Source of the DNA: Gorsachius magnificus
Taxonomy: Eukaryota; Chordata; Aves; Pelecaniformes; Ardeidae
Assembly (NCBI GenBank): GCA_034008185.1
Contig: CM067082.1
Coordinates: forward strand, 54,891,586 to 54,955,585
Reading direction: 5' to 3'
Length of the DNA: 64,000 bases
In this document: positions 1-14,080 of the stretch, piece by piece
How the letters are laid out: each line of letters opens with the position of its first letter
Position numbering within the stretch: the stretch's first letter is position 1
Made by a program: the position numbers and the translations under genes
Notes under the pieces: model-generated
Databases searched by the model: none
Told to the model about the DNA's origin: nothing
The model's input: only the letters and a program-made list of their open reading frames with translations

Positions 1-1883
1 TTTCTAAGATGTTCAAGCATTCATCAGGCCTGTAGACCTTATGTGATTACAGATATAGCTGACTAGACAAAAAAGACACATTTACTTTTCCAGTACCTTA
101 GCATAAGTTTCTCGCAAACATCAATTGTCTCCATAAACACTTCTTCCCATTACACAGGAAAACCTGAAAAGTTACTTGCATTTATAATTAAAGACATTTA
201 ATTATGATTTAATATATGTTTTTGATTCACAAAAGTAAACAAGAACCTGAAGACTAAAAGCACGTACATGTTTCATGGTTATTTCACATTACTGGAAGCC
301 TTTCTTTTTATATTCCTACTACAAGCTTCCTTGTACGGATGATTTAAGTAGAAAATACTTCAAAACATTCAAATAATAAATATCCATTTTGGTTCCAAAA
401 GATGATAAAATGACTCACATACTATACCATCTATATTATTTTAAGACCACACATACACTGAATATTTTACTGCTCTTCTTCCACTCCCTTCCTCCAAAAT
501 ATTTAAACAAACATTGGCAAATCCTGTTCGTAGTCTCAACTGAAGCTGAGAAAGCTGTTAGTTCAATGTATATACACTTCTTTCACTGACCTAAATTATA
601 AGAGACCAACTTCAAAACCACTGACTGAAAACTAATCGTAAACACTGAGCAAGTGTAACAGATCCTGTAACTATACCTCCAGAAAAAATGCATTAGAGAT
701 GCACTAGGGAAAAAAAAAAACAAACCTGCCACAAAATAAATACAGAACCATTAGGTGTCACGTTAACTCAAACATGAGTTTCTTTTTTGCAGGCCAGTAG
801 CCCAAGGCGGCTCCTCTCCGATTCACTGTGTTACTGAAGCACAAAACCAGTAACCCCAGAGCGCTCTGGCACACGGCAACGCTGCAGCAGGTCAGCTCTC
901 TCATGGAAATGGGTGCTGGAGTTCAGCTACCAGCATGGCATCGAACAAATTGCTTCTGCTCTTTACCTCACACTGACACATGCTGGTGAATAAAGAGATG
1001 AAAAGACCTGGTCCACTTGAATCCAGGGGTCCTTCCCCGAATGCTCAAAGTTCCCAGCTGCATCCCTTTATTTTCTGATGTCAAAAAGCTGTCTGCTGAC
1101 CACGGGGCACCCCACCATTTCCAGACACTAGAGAATGACCATCCATCCTCCCTGAACCCTGAAGCTTGGTGAGACACAGACTGCCTACGCTACACATTCA
1201 AACCGCAGGACAGTATGAAAATAAACATTTATGTTTACTGATCCCAGGTACTGATGCAATGGAGAAGCTATAAAAACCTTTTTCAGGTGCTGAAAGAGTC
1301 CAGCCTTTTCCAGAAAAATGCCCTCTTGTCCCTTAATACAGGTGACCCATTAGCGTGTATAACTTTAACACCACTGACCTACCCGAGAGCAGGATGGCAG
1401 AAGCAGGTGCGACCTGTTTCTGAATCTGGACAAAACTGATGCAATCCAAGTGCCTCCAGGGAGTCAGCTTCGCTGACTAATGAAATCTATCGCTTGCTAT
1501 CTTTGAGCTCCTTCGAAACACTTCTTTGACACAGGCATTTGCTCCACAGTGCGTTAAGTCCTTCATCCTGTTAGTTGCCATTCATCTTCTGGATTTTAAA
1601 AGGTTTACCTAACAGAGCAGAAAGGCATATATATTTCTACAGTGAGCGTTCCCAAAGTACTTTGAGTATGCACAATACGGCAGGTCTGTATTTTCAGGTA
1701 AAAATTAGCAAGTCATCCTGCCTCTAGCTTTGACTCCATTCATTCCTTGTTTTAAGCCAAATTCATGATGGCAACAACTTATGCACGGCTAACGCCTTTG
1801 GCGTGATCCTGCATGAAAGCAGCATGACCTTGGGAGACTCAATGAAGACAGAGTGAGACAGGGTGTTTTTCTCACAGCATGGC

Positions 1884-1900
1884 CACACACACACACACAC
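1884..1900. repeat. (CA)n microsatellite
   Basis: Seventeen bases of uninterrupted CA alternation are visible. This is a short dinucleotide microsatellite with nothing else around it. Confidence 0.9.
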
Positions 1901-4578
1901 CATGTACCAGTCCTGCTCTGCTGCTGCCCAGTTTTCTGTGCAAATCAATGTGGGCCCCATTTGCCCAAGTCCCTTTGCAAAGAAATCTGGTCACCTTCCA
2001 TGATTTTATCTGCAATATTATCAACATCTCAAATAATTACGGTTTGGGTACACACATTTTGCACTAGTTCTGCTACTTTTCAGTCCCATGACGTATCCCC
2101 TCATTATATCAATACCGATTAAAAAAAAGAGTTATCTTTTCTAGAAAAGCTGTCCTCCTCCCTTTTGAGCATGGTTCTGGTTTATTCCTGCCTGACAGAA
2201 GAAAGTGCATCAAAGAAAAGTAATAATGTATTTTGGCAGCTACAGCTAATAAAGAAAGCATCTACTTTAAGACTTGAAGACAGCAAACTAAGATTAAGTT
2301 CATCGTGTCCTAGCCAAGAAAACCTGCAGAGAGTCAGGCTTACAGTGAAAGCAAAGCTGGAAGCATAGCTTTTTCACAAATTTCAGTTACCAATAAAGCT
2401 AAAACTGTAAGGAAAGGAAAAGGGATTTCTAAATAGGTTGTGGAACTGTTTAAAAACAAGTTAGAAATAGACTGTCATTCCTGATCTGTGTCACAGGTAT
2501 CAGCTAGTTTCATGCATGTCTGTGTGAGAACTGAACCACAAATTATTTTAGGGGTGCTTTACAGTCTACTGCAATTGCCACAGGATCAGTCTTCAGTGAC
2601 TTTTTTAGTTTGAGAGGCCTCATAAAAGCATCTATAAAAAGAACATATTTTCTCCTTCACGTCTGACTTACCTGGGTATAAAACATAACAGGAGAGGGGA
2701 TTGTCTCAAGTTGCAAGGAAGTCTCTGCTTTACTGACACAGCAGAATCATTGCAGCACAGGAATCATTTCAGATATGGCAACTCGGGTCACTTCTACGAA
2801 CTTGTAAGTGCTCTCCTTCGAAGCAGAACTAAAGTCAGTGGGATGCCCTACATGGTCTGGTTTCCATCTGGGCTCCAATGTATTTCAGCATTTAAAACGA
2901 ATCTTCCCTACAGTGCTGATGCAGAGGGTCTAGACCTGGGGCTGAAGCTCTTCAAAGCTCTCCTCTCTACAGCCGTGTGCCTTAACTGCTTTGTAGTTCA
3001 AGAACTAATGACAACATGAGCACATTAATCTGTCAGAAGCATCCCCAACAGCTCAGAGGCAATCTCAGCATGGAGGATTTTGCTCTCTGTGGACTGTCGT
3101 TTGCACCTTTCAAACAAGTACCCCAAATCCTCGAGCCTACTTTATAGCCAGAACTGATTCACTTCACTTCTCAATTTTTTGACGCTATTTTTATACTAGC
3201 ACCTCCCCTCCCCCCACCCCCCAAAAAGTTAAAAATAAGTCAATTCCCATTAAAGGCATGTGATATGTTAAACTGCACGACTGCATTTAAGCACATACTT
3301 AAATTGAGTGTCTGCTGCCTAAATAAGCAGAAAAAAAAGTGTAACTTCACAAACTATCCTAAATTTGATTCAAAAGGCAATATGACTATTAAAACTATTA
3401 TTCTCGGCAACAACCTTTTAGAGTAACTGAAGTAAGGATTAGCTGAAGTCAGCAGTATTTTTCTTTGTATGAACCTGGCGGATTTCCTAAAATGCTGAAT
3501 GTTCTTCATATTTCTGAACTCAACATGAGTTCTACCTGAACTGATGAGAAATACTTTATTTACCTATGATCTCAAGATAGAAAAAAATAAATTTCTCTTG
3601 TCAGGTAAAATTGTAAAAGTAGTTACATCCACTTAGCTATTACTGATCAATAAATAGTAAAAAAATTAGAAAAGTTTAAAATCTGTATATTTAACACAGT
3701 ACATTTCATGCAACAATAAAAATGGACTGTATTTAATTGTTACCTGAAAATTCATGCAACATCATCCTACAAACCAAAGAAAATTTACTAATTAAAAAAT
3801 CAGCACACACACTGCAGTTATTTTAAACACTGCATGTGGGCACAAGCAATAACCAGCTGTTAAAGTACTGATGCTCCTACACGACATTTCAAAATACATT
3901 TTTTCCTGTATTGCTAGTAGTTATTTTTGGAACATGCTCTCATTTGGTAAACCTGTTCTCCTCTACTACCTCCACTATTATCTTGACCTAGCATTTTTCC
4001 TTCTGCTCTAAAACTCCACTTTGAACACCGACAGAACCAAACCCCAGTATCTTTCTGAGAACCAGAGGCACACTGTGACCGTAGCTACAGCTATGGAAAT
4101 CCAGGGTAATTTGGTGTGCAGCTCCTTTGGATTCACCCCATATAGGAGATAAGAATTTGATTAAGTCTAAGGCAAAGAAGGGACCACACTGATAGTAAGC
4201 ACATATGCCTCTTTATTGATTCTTTATACATTCTGAGAGAAAAGGAGCATTAACAGTCTATTCCAAAACCCAATAAAGTTAACCAGAACATTCACGTGGT
4301 AAATCCGTACCTGAAACTGCGAGTAAGTGAGAACTCATCCATGTGTTTGTTTTTGGAGGTTGAGTTAAGCAAGCCATCAGAAGGTATTGTAAAAATGCCA
4401 GCTGGGTTAGCATAAACTGTCCTTGAAAGCAAAAAAAAGAATTGACGCTCCTTGCCATGTAATGCATAAATTCCCAGGCACAACTGACATCTGCCTTGTT
4501 GGTATAAGAGGTACATCAAGCCTTTTTGTGGATAAGGAGTATCATTACACCTGGCCCATTTAGAAAAAGGGGGGTTAC

Positions 4579-4597
4579 GGATGGATGGATGGATGGA
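4579..4597. repeat. (GGAT)n tetranucleotide repeat
   Basis: Nearly five perfect copies of GGAT are visible, preceded by a short G run. Confidence 0.9.
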
Positions 4598-6118
4598 CCC
4601 AATTTTCTTTCTAGGGCATGCACCTGTCAAAAGAATCACGGTCTCTTATAAACCTGATGTTTTCATAACCAGTAAAATAATTTCAAAATGTACCTTACTG
4701 TAATACAAGTCAGACATATTAGGCTTTATGTATGAAACTTTGTGAAGTAAAAATTATGTTATTTGAGAACAAATGGACTCAAGAAGAGGAAGAATTTAAA
4801 CAAAATAAGATACAACTAGCAATTTTATTTTAAAAGAAAAATGGCCAACACTTGGTAAAGACCTGTTTGCAATGTAATCATGATCCATTTAAGAAAAAAA
4901 AAAATGCCACTTGCAATAATTTTCTTTCCTAACAAGATTCTTAAAAAAATCAATTTTACAAAATGTGCTTTGCAAGATTTAAATAGAAAAAAAAACCCAG
5001 GCTATTTGCCTTCATGTCCAATTTGATCAGTTAGCATGTAATGGAGGTGACAAAGCCCTTTGAAGTTTCCTCCAAGACTTGAATTTCAGCTAATTTTCTT
5101 ATGCAAATAAGGGCTAACTAGTTACTTTTTAAATTCCAGCACTTTTGACTACAAAACCTCTAAACAGATTATTCATAGCTCTTGTGTTTAAGAAGTTTTG
5201 AGTGTATTCTCACCTCATTGCACAGACAGCTATGCATAAGCCTCTCATTAAGGATAAACTACCTCTCATTGAAATGAGAATATACCCTTAAGGGTTTCTG
5301 AATTAAATTCATGTTCAGTTATTCATCCAAATTATTTTACATTTTCATAGCACATTAACATAGTCTCTATAACTTCATGGTGAAGACAGATATACTATTC
5401 ATAATCTGCACTAGAATATGAAAACATACAAGACCGGGCAGTGTTAGCCCATCTGTTGAAAGGTGGTGGGTTGGAAGACGCATTTGGCAAGACAGTTTTG
5501 CTAGGTGTCAGGACTTCTGTCAGTGCTTAAGGATTGTTTGCTATTTGTCATGGCTTTTCTGTTACTAGGAACACAGGTAAAGGTACGTTTTGCCAGACAG
5601 AAGATGGGATTCAAGAAGTTCCATCTGACATAATAAATGGAATATTTGATAAAATCCCAGGCTAAAGGGATACAGAAACAGTATAGAAAGCTCAGGTTCA
5701 GCTCTTATTAATCCGAAGCTTGACTGTGTTTTGCTGCAGGGTCTAGCATACCCTAGAAATACATTATATCTGAATCCTGATCTTCATGCTGATTTTTTTA
5801 TTTGAAATATCTGTGTAACCAATTTGTCAGTTTGTGTTACATTTCCCCTTTACCTCTACCCACAGAGGGAGGATACTCATCTATCAGCCTTCAGCTATGA
5901 ACTCTAAACTCTTCAGCTTAAAAGTTAAGATTCCCACATTTTCCTTTGCTCGTTCTCAACTCACTTAGAAACCAATTAATTGGCCAACAAATCAAAACAT
6001 GCTTGAAATTAAGACCTAATATAATTTTTTGTCCTCTAACCTAAATAATAGGTAAATATTTTTTTTAAAATTCTGGCTAAAAAAGTGAAAACTAAACAGT
6101 TCTACTGTTTGGCTTGGC

Positions 6119-6134
6119 TTTTTTTTTTTTTTTT
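6119..6134. repeat. Poly-T tract
   Basis: A run of 16 T is visible. Nothing next to it resembles a processed pseudogene or SINE, so I do not call a retroposon tail here. Confidence 0.8.
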
Positions 6135-9100
6135 CCCATAGTTCTACAATTCATCTTACTGCTATAGTATGCGTTAGGGAGAAATTAGTGGAAGGACTTT
6201 TCTAGATGTTGCTGAGCAACCTACTTCTCTAAAACTTCCTCAGAATAACAGAAGTATTTTAAAACAAATTACTTTAAAATTTTCTTATGCTATGATTAAT
6301 ATGTCCTGGTTTGAAAAAAAAAACAGTCTGTGAAAGCACTGGCCAGAATCATTTGACCTTTGATTTAAAACAAATATGCAAAGAATTAATTTGACACAGT
6401 GCTGAGCACCACATGGCAGGTCCTGAAAATTCTCATTTCTCGCTAACACCAGTAGGAAATAAAAGCTCTCAGTCTATAGGACAGGCCTCCCAAAACCATC
6501 ATACCTCAGACTGCTAACAGAATAGTCTCTTTTCAAAGATGATCTGAACCAGTATTTGTCTTTATCATTTGTCATGTATTTCGGTTTAGAAAACCTACAC
6601 AATCAACACAATAGTAGAATTTCACAAAGGAAATAAAATCCTTCAGCTAAGTCACTTCTCACTTTAAATGCTAGATGCTCCAGGACTTACTGAGGTATCA
6701 TTCATATAGCCAAAACCCAAGCTAACTGGGAGAAAATATTATGTCAAGGATAGTATTCAGATACCAATCTGGTACAGAAGTCATTATCTTCTGTAAGATT
6801 AACATTTTTATTTACAACTCCATAAAAATATAATGCATATTTATAAAGCAGGAGAACAGAATTTATAGTATATTGAAATGCCTTTCATGCTTTAAATTGT
6901 AATAATTTGGACATTTCAGATTTAATCAAACTGACAGAAAGAAAATGAATGGGAGCCTTTGTTGCTCTGCAACTGCCTCTTCAAGTTTTACACAAACTTT
7001 AATAAAATACTGAACACACAAAACCAAAGCTTTGTATACCGGCAACCCTTTACCTCTCATACTAGCTTACATTTCATAATCAGTACAAAACAGAAACAGC
7101 AAACTAATAGTGGCTTCACTTGACAACACTTTTTTTTTCCTAATAGACACTGAAAACAGTTTTTTAAAGTCATGTAAGCGATCTGGATAGCTAGCTTCTA
7201 TTAATTTTAATGGGCAACACAGAAAAAATTCAGTCTAAGTGCTTGATGTCTAGGATTACACATGACTCAACTTGCCAGGCCACACCCTATTCCTACTAAT
7301 TTCAATGTATTTTGCATGCAAAATGATTGCCGCCCTTACGGCATTTCACTTAGCTCTAACGCTAAGTAACACAGAGTGTATTTTTTATCAAACAGGCACG
7401 TTCAGACGCAGACTGTCTTCTGGAACAGAATGAGTTAAAAGCACTTAGCTACTCTGCAGAAACATTCAGCAGGCAGGACAAGAAGACAAGAAACACTTTT
7501 GCATCATGCCAGCAGTAGTGGTGTGCACTGGACTAACGTGAGTCAGAAGGATGCATCACACACCAAAACCTTTTCAGGTTCATATTCTGTCAGGACAGTT
7601 ATTTTGCTGCACTGGCTCACAATCTCACAACTGTGGAAAAATGTTCCTTCCCAACAGAAAATTTTCTGCTTTTGGTCTCAGCCTTGAGATTTTTTTTTTT
7701 CCTTTTCTAATCTGATTCCCTGCAGCTGCATTTAAGCTGAGAACTATTTTAAGCAGAAAATTAAAACATACAAAGCAAAATATCCCCCAAATGAAAATGA
7801 GATGGCTTCTTATATTTCATGGTATCCAAAAGGTTCATTCTGACTGACTTCTGTTCACCGAGGTGTCAAAAAATACCAAATAAGAACCCTGAGGCAGAAA
7901 GGTATCTCACAGCCACTGAAGACAGCAGTAGTGTCAGGGCAGCAGTGTCTTTGCTTCGTCAATGGGCAATAGTAACCTCTGTTAAAATGGAAGGCTACCG
8001 TACTGACTACCACATTTATGGGTAATTATAAGAAAGTCAAGCACTTAAGCACCTCAGCAGTAGCGCTTCAAATTGGAGTGGTAACTAGAATGGACGTGAA
8101 AATGAGAAGAGAAAAAACAGGCATTACTTTAACCGTACAAGCAAAGTCTACTCCAAAATCCCAGGGAGTCGGAGAGATGTTCAGTAGGGCATAAAAACCT
8201 GAAGCAAAAGGAGGTCTCCAACATATTTTTTTATACTCAAGTCCACAGCATCTAAGTGAGATCTATTACTTTGCTGCCTGTGGATCGGGAAAAGTATCTG
8301 TAAATCACACTTCAAGCTTGCTGAGCACATACCTCACAGGCCAGATTCTTCTGGAACAAGCAAGAGACAGTAAAATATAAGCCCCTGCACGCTACTCTAA
8401 AGTAAGAAAGTTAAGAACGTACATCATCAAGATAAACTGAAAATGTTATGATTCCATAGGAAGATTAATGTAGTCATATAATCTGACATAATTCATATAT
8501 TCAGAATTGCTTTTACAGAGTCCTAGAGGCATTGTTAAGTTAGACCTGCCCAACCTCTAAACTTCACAGCACAGAAACTACTGAAGGTTTATATCCTGTG
8601 TTAGTAGGATACTTGCACGCTTTATATGTTTATATACAGATAAAACCGCCGTATGAATACATACACAAAACAAAAGGAACTCTGGATATGAACTTTTAAG
8701 TGAGAGATTGTTAATATCTGTCATTACTGGCAAGGTGTCCAAACCCTGTGCCATCAAATGTGTTAGAAGAGTTCTCCAAGGAAAGAAGCCATATTTGGCA
8801 CAGGTTTGTAAAGAACATCCAAGAAATACATGAAAGGAGTGAATGTTTCAGCCCCTTTGGGGACTCTTACTGGTCTCTCAAAACAATCTTCGAGTTTAAC
8901 ACCACTCCTAAGGTCAGCCAAACACGTGAAGTACAACATATCTCTGTCCCCTATAGCCAGGCATCAAGCCCCATGCTGGATGGAAATGACTAAAGATTTC
9001 TTATATTTCTTTGATGCCAAAAAAGTCAAATATTAAGTTATGAGTAGGAGCATGACAGCATAAATATTACTAACACATGTATAATATATGAATCCAAAAT

Positions 9101-9610
9101 ACTGCTGCCCCCCAAATCATATATGTAATTGGAATAAGTTTTGAATCTTGGAGGCATATATGTTTTAGTTTGATGTATTTCATGTACCAGTTTTAACAGT
9201 ATGTTCTTATTTCCACAGCTTCATCAATTTGCATGAAGCTAATGGCTCCCAAGGGAACTGCCATTTTATTTGTATTTTTCAGTAAGTTACTGCAACTGAT
9301 ATTGTCATGAAGGAAATACGTAGTTGATGCTCTAAATGCTTGGAAAAAGAAAGAGAAGTAAAAACAGGATTGCATCTTGAATATCTGTTTATTTATTTCA
9401 TTGCATTCAACGATCTCAGATACTTCTCTTTTAAAAGTTTTCTTGGGTCAGTGGACTGGACTACATTTGGTACAGAAGTAGATTACAACCCACGCAACTA
9501 GAGCCTTATCCATCTCTTCATCAAGGAATGCAAGTGACAAGTGAAACGGGTGGTGATTTGAAGGACAGCAATGCAATTTTTCCCATCAGGATCAGGGTAA
9601 TAGAGGCAAG

Positions 9611-10030
9611 ATCATAGAATTATCTGGTTTGAAAATACCTTTAAGATCATCAAGTTCAACCATACCTATCCACCACTAAACCATGTCTCTAAGCACCTTG
9701 TCTATCCATCTTCTAAATACCTCCAGGGATGGGGACTCGACCACTTCCCCGGGCAGCCCATTCCAGTGCCTGATAATCCCTTCAATGAAGAAATTTTTCT
9801 TAATATCAAGTCTAAACCTCCCCTGGTACAACTTGAGGCCATTTCCTCTTGTCTTATCGCTTGTTACTTGGAAGAAGAGACTGACAGCCACCTGGTTACA
9901 CCCTCCTTTTAGGTAGTTGTAGAGAGTGATAAGGTCTCCCCTCAGCCTCCTCTTCTCCAGGCTAAACAACCCCAGTTCCCTCAGCCGCTCCTTATCAGAC
10001 TTGTGCTCCAGAACCTTCACCAGCTTCGTT
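9611..10030 (-). mobile_element. CR1 LINE fragment (5'-truncated), ORF2 C-terminus
   Basis: CR1 is the dominant avian non-LTR retrotransposon. Its 3' end carries short ATTCTATG-type repeats and most copies are 5'-truncated. Here the plus strand starts with ATCATAGAATT, the reverse complement of a CR1 3' end, and continues into the typical 3'-UTR (a TTCAACC-type segment). An open frame then runs on the minus strand from 10020 to 9676. That frame has the usual ORF2 C-terminal landmarks in order: [20 protein letters not shown] near its N-terminus, [10 protein letters not shown] in the middle, and [18 protein letters not shown] near its end. The frame is intact over 114 codons but covers only the end of ORF2, so the copy cannot be active. 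It stops abruptly after CAGCTTCGTT at about 10030, a normal CR1 5' truncation. It is closest in this window to the copy at 56357-56684. Confidence 0.95.
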
Positions 10031-13000
10031 TAAGCAAAGCTCACAGTTTAAATGCATAGGGAAACATATGTGGCACAGAGGATGTGGCAAGAGAAAGTAC
10101 ATTAGGATTGTGAAATGAAGAAAATGTTAGGTTTTCAGAACAGAGCTCCATTCCAAAAGATCTCAGCTCCTCCATCTAAAAGAGTGAATGCCTGATGACC
10201 ATTACCCACTTTTCCATCCTTTACCCTCCGAGTAACAAGCAGCATCTTGATTCAAATGAGGCAAATGTTGATGATAATAATACAAATGAAACTTCAAAAG
10301 TAAGGAGCAAGAAAGCTCACAGTAATAGATTTATATTGGGTGTTCAGTTTCCCAGATGAAGCAACCAGGATTTTACAGGTGACTGATCTGATCTGAAAAG
10401 CTAGCTGCCAAAAAGCCAGCATCTTAAATGGTGAATACTTCTTAAGCCCCTGCACAAAACACCCTTCTTGCTTATTAAGAAAGCAAGTGAAAAATTGCTT
10501 CTTGGGAAAAAAAAAACAATCAGTAATGCATTTCTGTGATAACCTGCCTCTGGATTATACCTGTGGATGGGTATGGGACTATGTTGGTCAGCTCTAGGTG
10601 TCTGATTGAACTAAGGTACTCTTGCTAATATCTCCTCAGAAGAGAAGCATTATTTATCAAGATGTATCTGGATGCATGGCTCATAAAGTCTATCTGAAAC
10701 AAGAGGTGCAATGATATAATGCCACACAGCAGCTCCTAAGCAGGAGAGGTTCTATAAAGATGAAATACAGCTTGGAGAGGTTTTAAGCTTTTGCTTTTTA
10801 AGTAATCTTTTTTGGTTTTATTTTCCTGAAGAAAAACTGTGAAACTGCCTTCATCCCACATCTGGAAAACTCTTCTAGAGATTATGATGGGCCACAGAAT
10901 ACGTGCATGAATTGTTCTATATGATGTAAACATTAAGAGCTCAGTTGGTAGGATTAACTGTTGCTTCTGGGTCTTTTTAGTGCCATGGACCTTATTAACA
11001 AATTTAAAACAACCTTAAAGAACAATTTACAACAGAAAATCTTCTGTCAAAAAAATATTCAGATCATGATGCCTTTCTCCCAGACATTTTCCCGAGTCAG
11101 GAAGCTTGAAGGTATATCATAGAAAGCATCACTATAAACTTCACCCGTTCCTATATGCTACCATAGGTATTCATCATGGCTAACTACTGGAGCCAGAATA
11201 CTGGGACTAAGTCAAACTTATTCATACATTGCACTACAGTATTAAAATAAAACTGAATTACATAGTGAGAAACATTCATAATGAAAAATATTTTGCTAGA
11301 CAAGCACCATAGCCTGGGAAGGGACTAATTCAGACTGTAGAGAGGCAGCTCTTTAATGGAACACAGCAATATTTGTTAAAGCTTGATGTAGGTACAGATT
11401 CAATGGCTTTTAGGGGCAAATTCCATAGCAATTATCCAAACAAAACTCCCAGTGAAGTGAATGAGAATTCTCCCTAAAGACTGCAACATTTGGCCCTTAG
11501 AAATGGAAAACATTCTATAATAGATAGTTTGGATTAGGTAAATTGAATAGCAAATTAATCTATACAAATACCAAAGAGAAAAATCTTCTTTTGATTAACT
11601 AATTAAAGTTAGTATGCTCCTAAAAGTCTACTGTATTTATATAGTTACTTATAAATTATACATTTACCATATGAATATCACAGTTTAGTACTTGGAAACC
11701 TAGATCAAGTATATAATAGCTACTGACATAAGTTAGTTAAACTGTTGGTATTTCACTGCAGATCCTGCAGTTCACGGTCTGTAACTTGGTTAGAAATGTT
11801 CACTCAGGGATAGCAAGTTGCATAAAACATTTCTGAGTTGGTAAATTTACAGTGAGATGTAATAGAATTCAGGTTTTAAAAACAGATGCTACAGTGACAA
11901 ACTTTACACGTGGATTTGAAATGTCATATCTATGGACACTGAAGTAAATTGGTTTATATTAGTCTCCTGTGTATTCTTTAAAATGAGATGGTTTCTCACA
12001 TCACAGTGCCAAACCCAGATTCCACTGAAAAACAAGACTCTCACTGAAATCCAAGTAGCCAAAAATTTAGCAGAACTTTAATCATAAAATCAAGGGTAAG
12101 ACATATATGAAGCCTGTTTGCTTTTACTGCTCAAGTACGGTACCTACAGCTAACAACTGTGAGAATATTCAGAAGCTTGGTTTGCATAAGCACTGAAAGT
12201 CCAGGTGCTTCTCTACAACAGATCAGATTTCTCTGTTTCACTGATCTTCCTATTGTTCTTCCTTCACGCAGTTTGTTGTGCTTCCTCCGCAGCATTACCT
12301 TCCTTCAGTTCTGCCCCCGTTACAACAATTCAAGCACGTTAATTTTTCCTAATATAGTTCATCATGAAAGCCTGGAAGGTCAATTTTCTTAAGTTAATCA
12401 CAATGGTACATGAGTGTATTGTGAAAAAGTGCAAAAGGGCAACTCAGAAAGTAAAGAAAAACCTAGGAAACCACATGACATTTCTGAAAAAGCCCTGTTA
12501 TACAAAAAAAAAGAAAAAAGGAAATAAATTAAATTCCACTCTTAAGGATACTCTTGAGACTGAGAACTAACTCTACAAAATCATTAATATCTACTGTATG
12601 AATGTATTATAAAAAGTCTTTGTTATTAGATTGGAAGAGGCCTCCAGGTTCACAAAGATTTCTCCCTCATTATCACACACAACCACATCATATAAGCCAA
12701 TTTAATCTGAAAACCATTCTTGGACTGTTGCTCTAAAACCCCCCATTACTGGAAGTAATAAGCTTTTATCTGTTTTCCAACTGGTGGGTCCATGGGTGGG
12801 TCATCTGTGTATACACCAACACTATCCTGTGACTCAAATAGTCATTCCCTCCCTGGTATTCAGTTCAGTTCCTCACACAAATATAAAGAGCCATTTTGTC
12901 ACCTTCCAGCCTTCAAAACAGCTCGACTTTTTCAGCCGAACAAAATATTAACTCGCTCAACCTCTTTAAGCGACTTTCTCCAAATGTGAGCCACCTTTTT

Positions 13001-14080
13001 CAAATGGCTGATCAGTTTTACACAGTATTTTAGATAAAATCTAACCACTAACTTTTTGCAATAAAATTCATGTTTTTCCCCCTTCCATATCAAACAAAGC
13101 ATTCTCACCATGTAGGTAAAACTCAGCTTCACAGCCATAAAGATGTAGCAGGGATCATGGAAATTTCACCAGCACAAGCAGCGAGGGTAAAAGGGATTGT
13201 AGGATATCAGGGGAGTGAAGAGGATGAGCAAGACTACAGGAAAGCTGCAGGGACTGGCAGTCCCCAGGGGAAGTAGCATCACTGGGAATATAGAGATTTC
13301 CTTGGGAAGAAGGAAGAACTGAGCACACAGTAAAGCTTTGGGGACAGGCAGAGACAGAAGGTTCATCTTCACAGGTGGCACTGGAGCCTACCCACCTCCC
13401 TCATCCCTGCCCCATTGGGCATAAACACTACCTTCCTCCTAAAGGGTCCTCCATCCCTTCAGCAGCACCTACTTGCCCCAGTCTGAAACTGCATCCCAGC
13501 CTCATCCCCCTGTGCCTTCTGGACTGCTGCTCTGAGAATGGGCAGCTCTGGGACAGGTAATTCACAGGCATATGGAGCAAGCAGAGCTATGGTAACGGCA
13601 GCCTTCATTGCAGGCACAGCAGCACCTACCACCTCTGTACGCTGGCTTCTCACGCAAACACCACAGTTGGCCTACATCTAAAGAAATCCCTGTCCTTGCA
13701 TGTTCTGTGTTACAAGTGGCCTTCATCTACAATCAAACCATAACTATGAGCCTTCATAGTGATTCTGTTCTCAGCTAGTTACCCACCCAGACTTGTCTCT
13801 CAAACAATGAATTCCCAACTGTACACAGAAATTATGTGAATTAGTCCCCAAGCACTTGCATGCTTGGACACTGATCTCTTGCACTTTGTAAAGCTAAACT
13901 TCTTCCCATTTCTGCAAATCCAGTCCTCCTCCAAACTGTAGATATCTCCAAAACATTGACTCATTCCTTAGCATACTCCTACACTTTATGCCAGGGTCAA
14001 CAATGAAATACTAAAGCACAACAGATCTGAAGACTTATCTCTGAGGAATTCAAATTTCCCCCTAACCAATACTGCTCCTG
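10031..14080. other. Non-coding stretch between two CR1 copies
   Basis: No gene or repeat family is recognised. The part from about 12880 to 13680 is somewhat richer in G and C and holds several overlapping short open frames on both strands, none longer than 77 codons and none resembling a known protein. An A-rich tract lies at 12508-12525. Confidence 0.55.

Larger units (their letters stand above)
1..9610. other. AT-rich non-coding stretch, no gene recognised
   Basis: I see no recognisable protein, RNA gene or interspersed repeat in this stretch. The longest open frames are about 100-115 codons and show no known domain. Visible landmarks are a (CA) run at 1884-1900, a C-rich tract at 3203-3222, a (GGAT) run at 4579-4597 and a T16 run at 6119-6134. 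It reads as single-copy intergenic or intronic DNA. Short exons without a long open frame could be missed. Confidence 0.6.

Noticed and set aside
7129..7172. Micro-exon between CTTTTTTTTTCCTAATAG and CAT|GTAAGC
   Set aside because: Only about 26 bases would be included, with no coding or transcript evidence. Such pairs occur often by chance in T-rich DNA.
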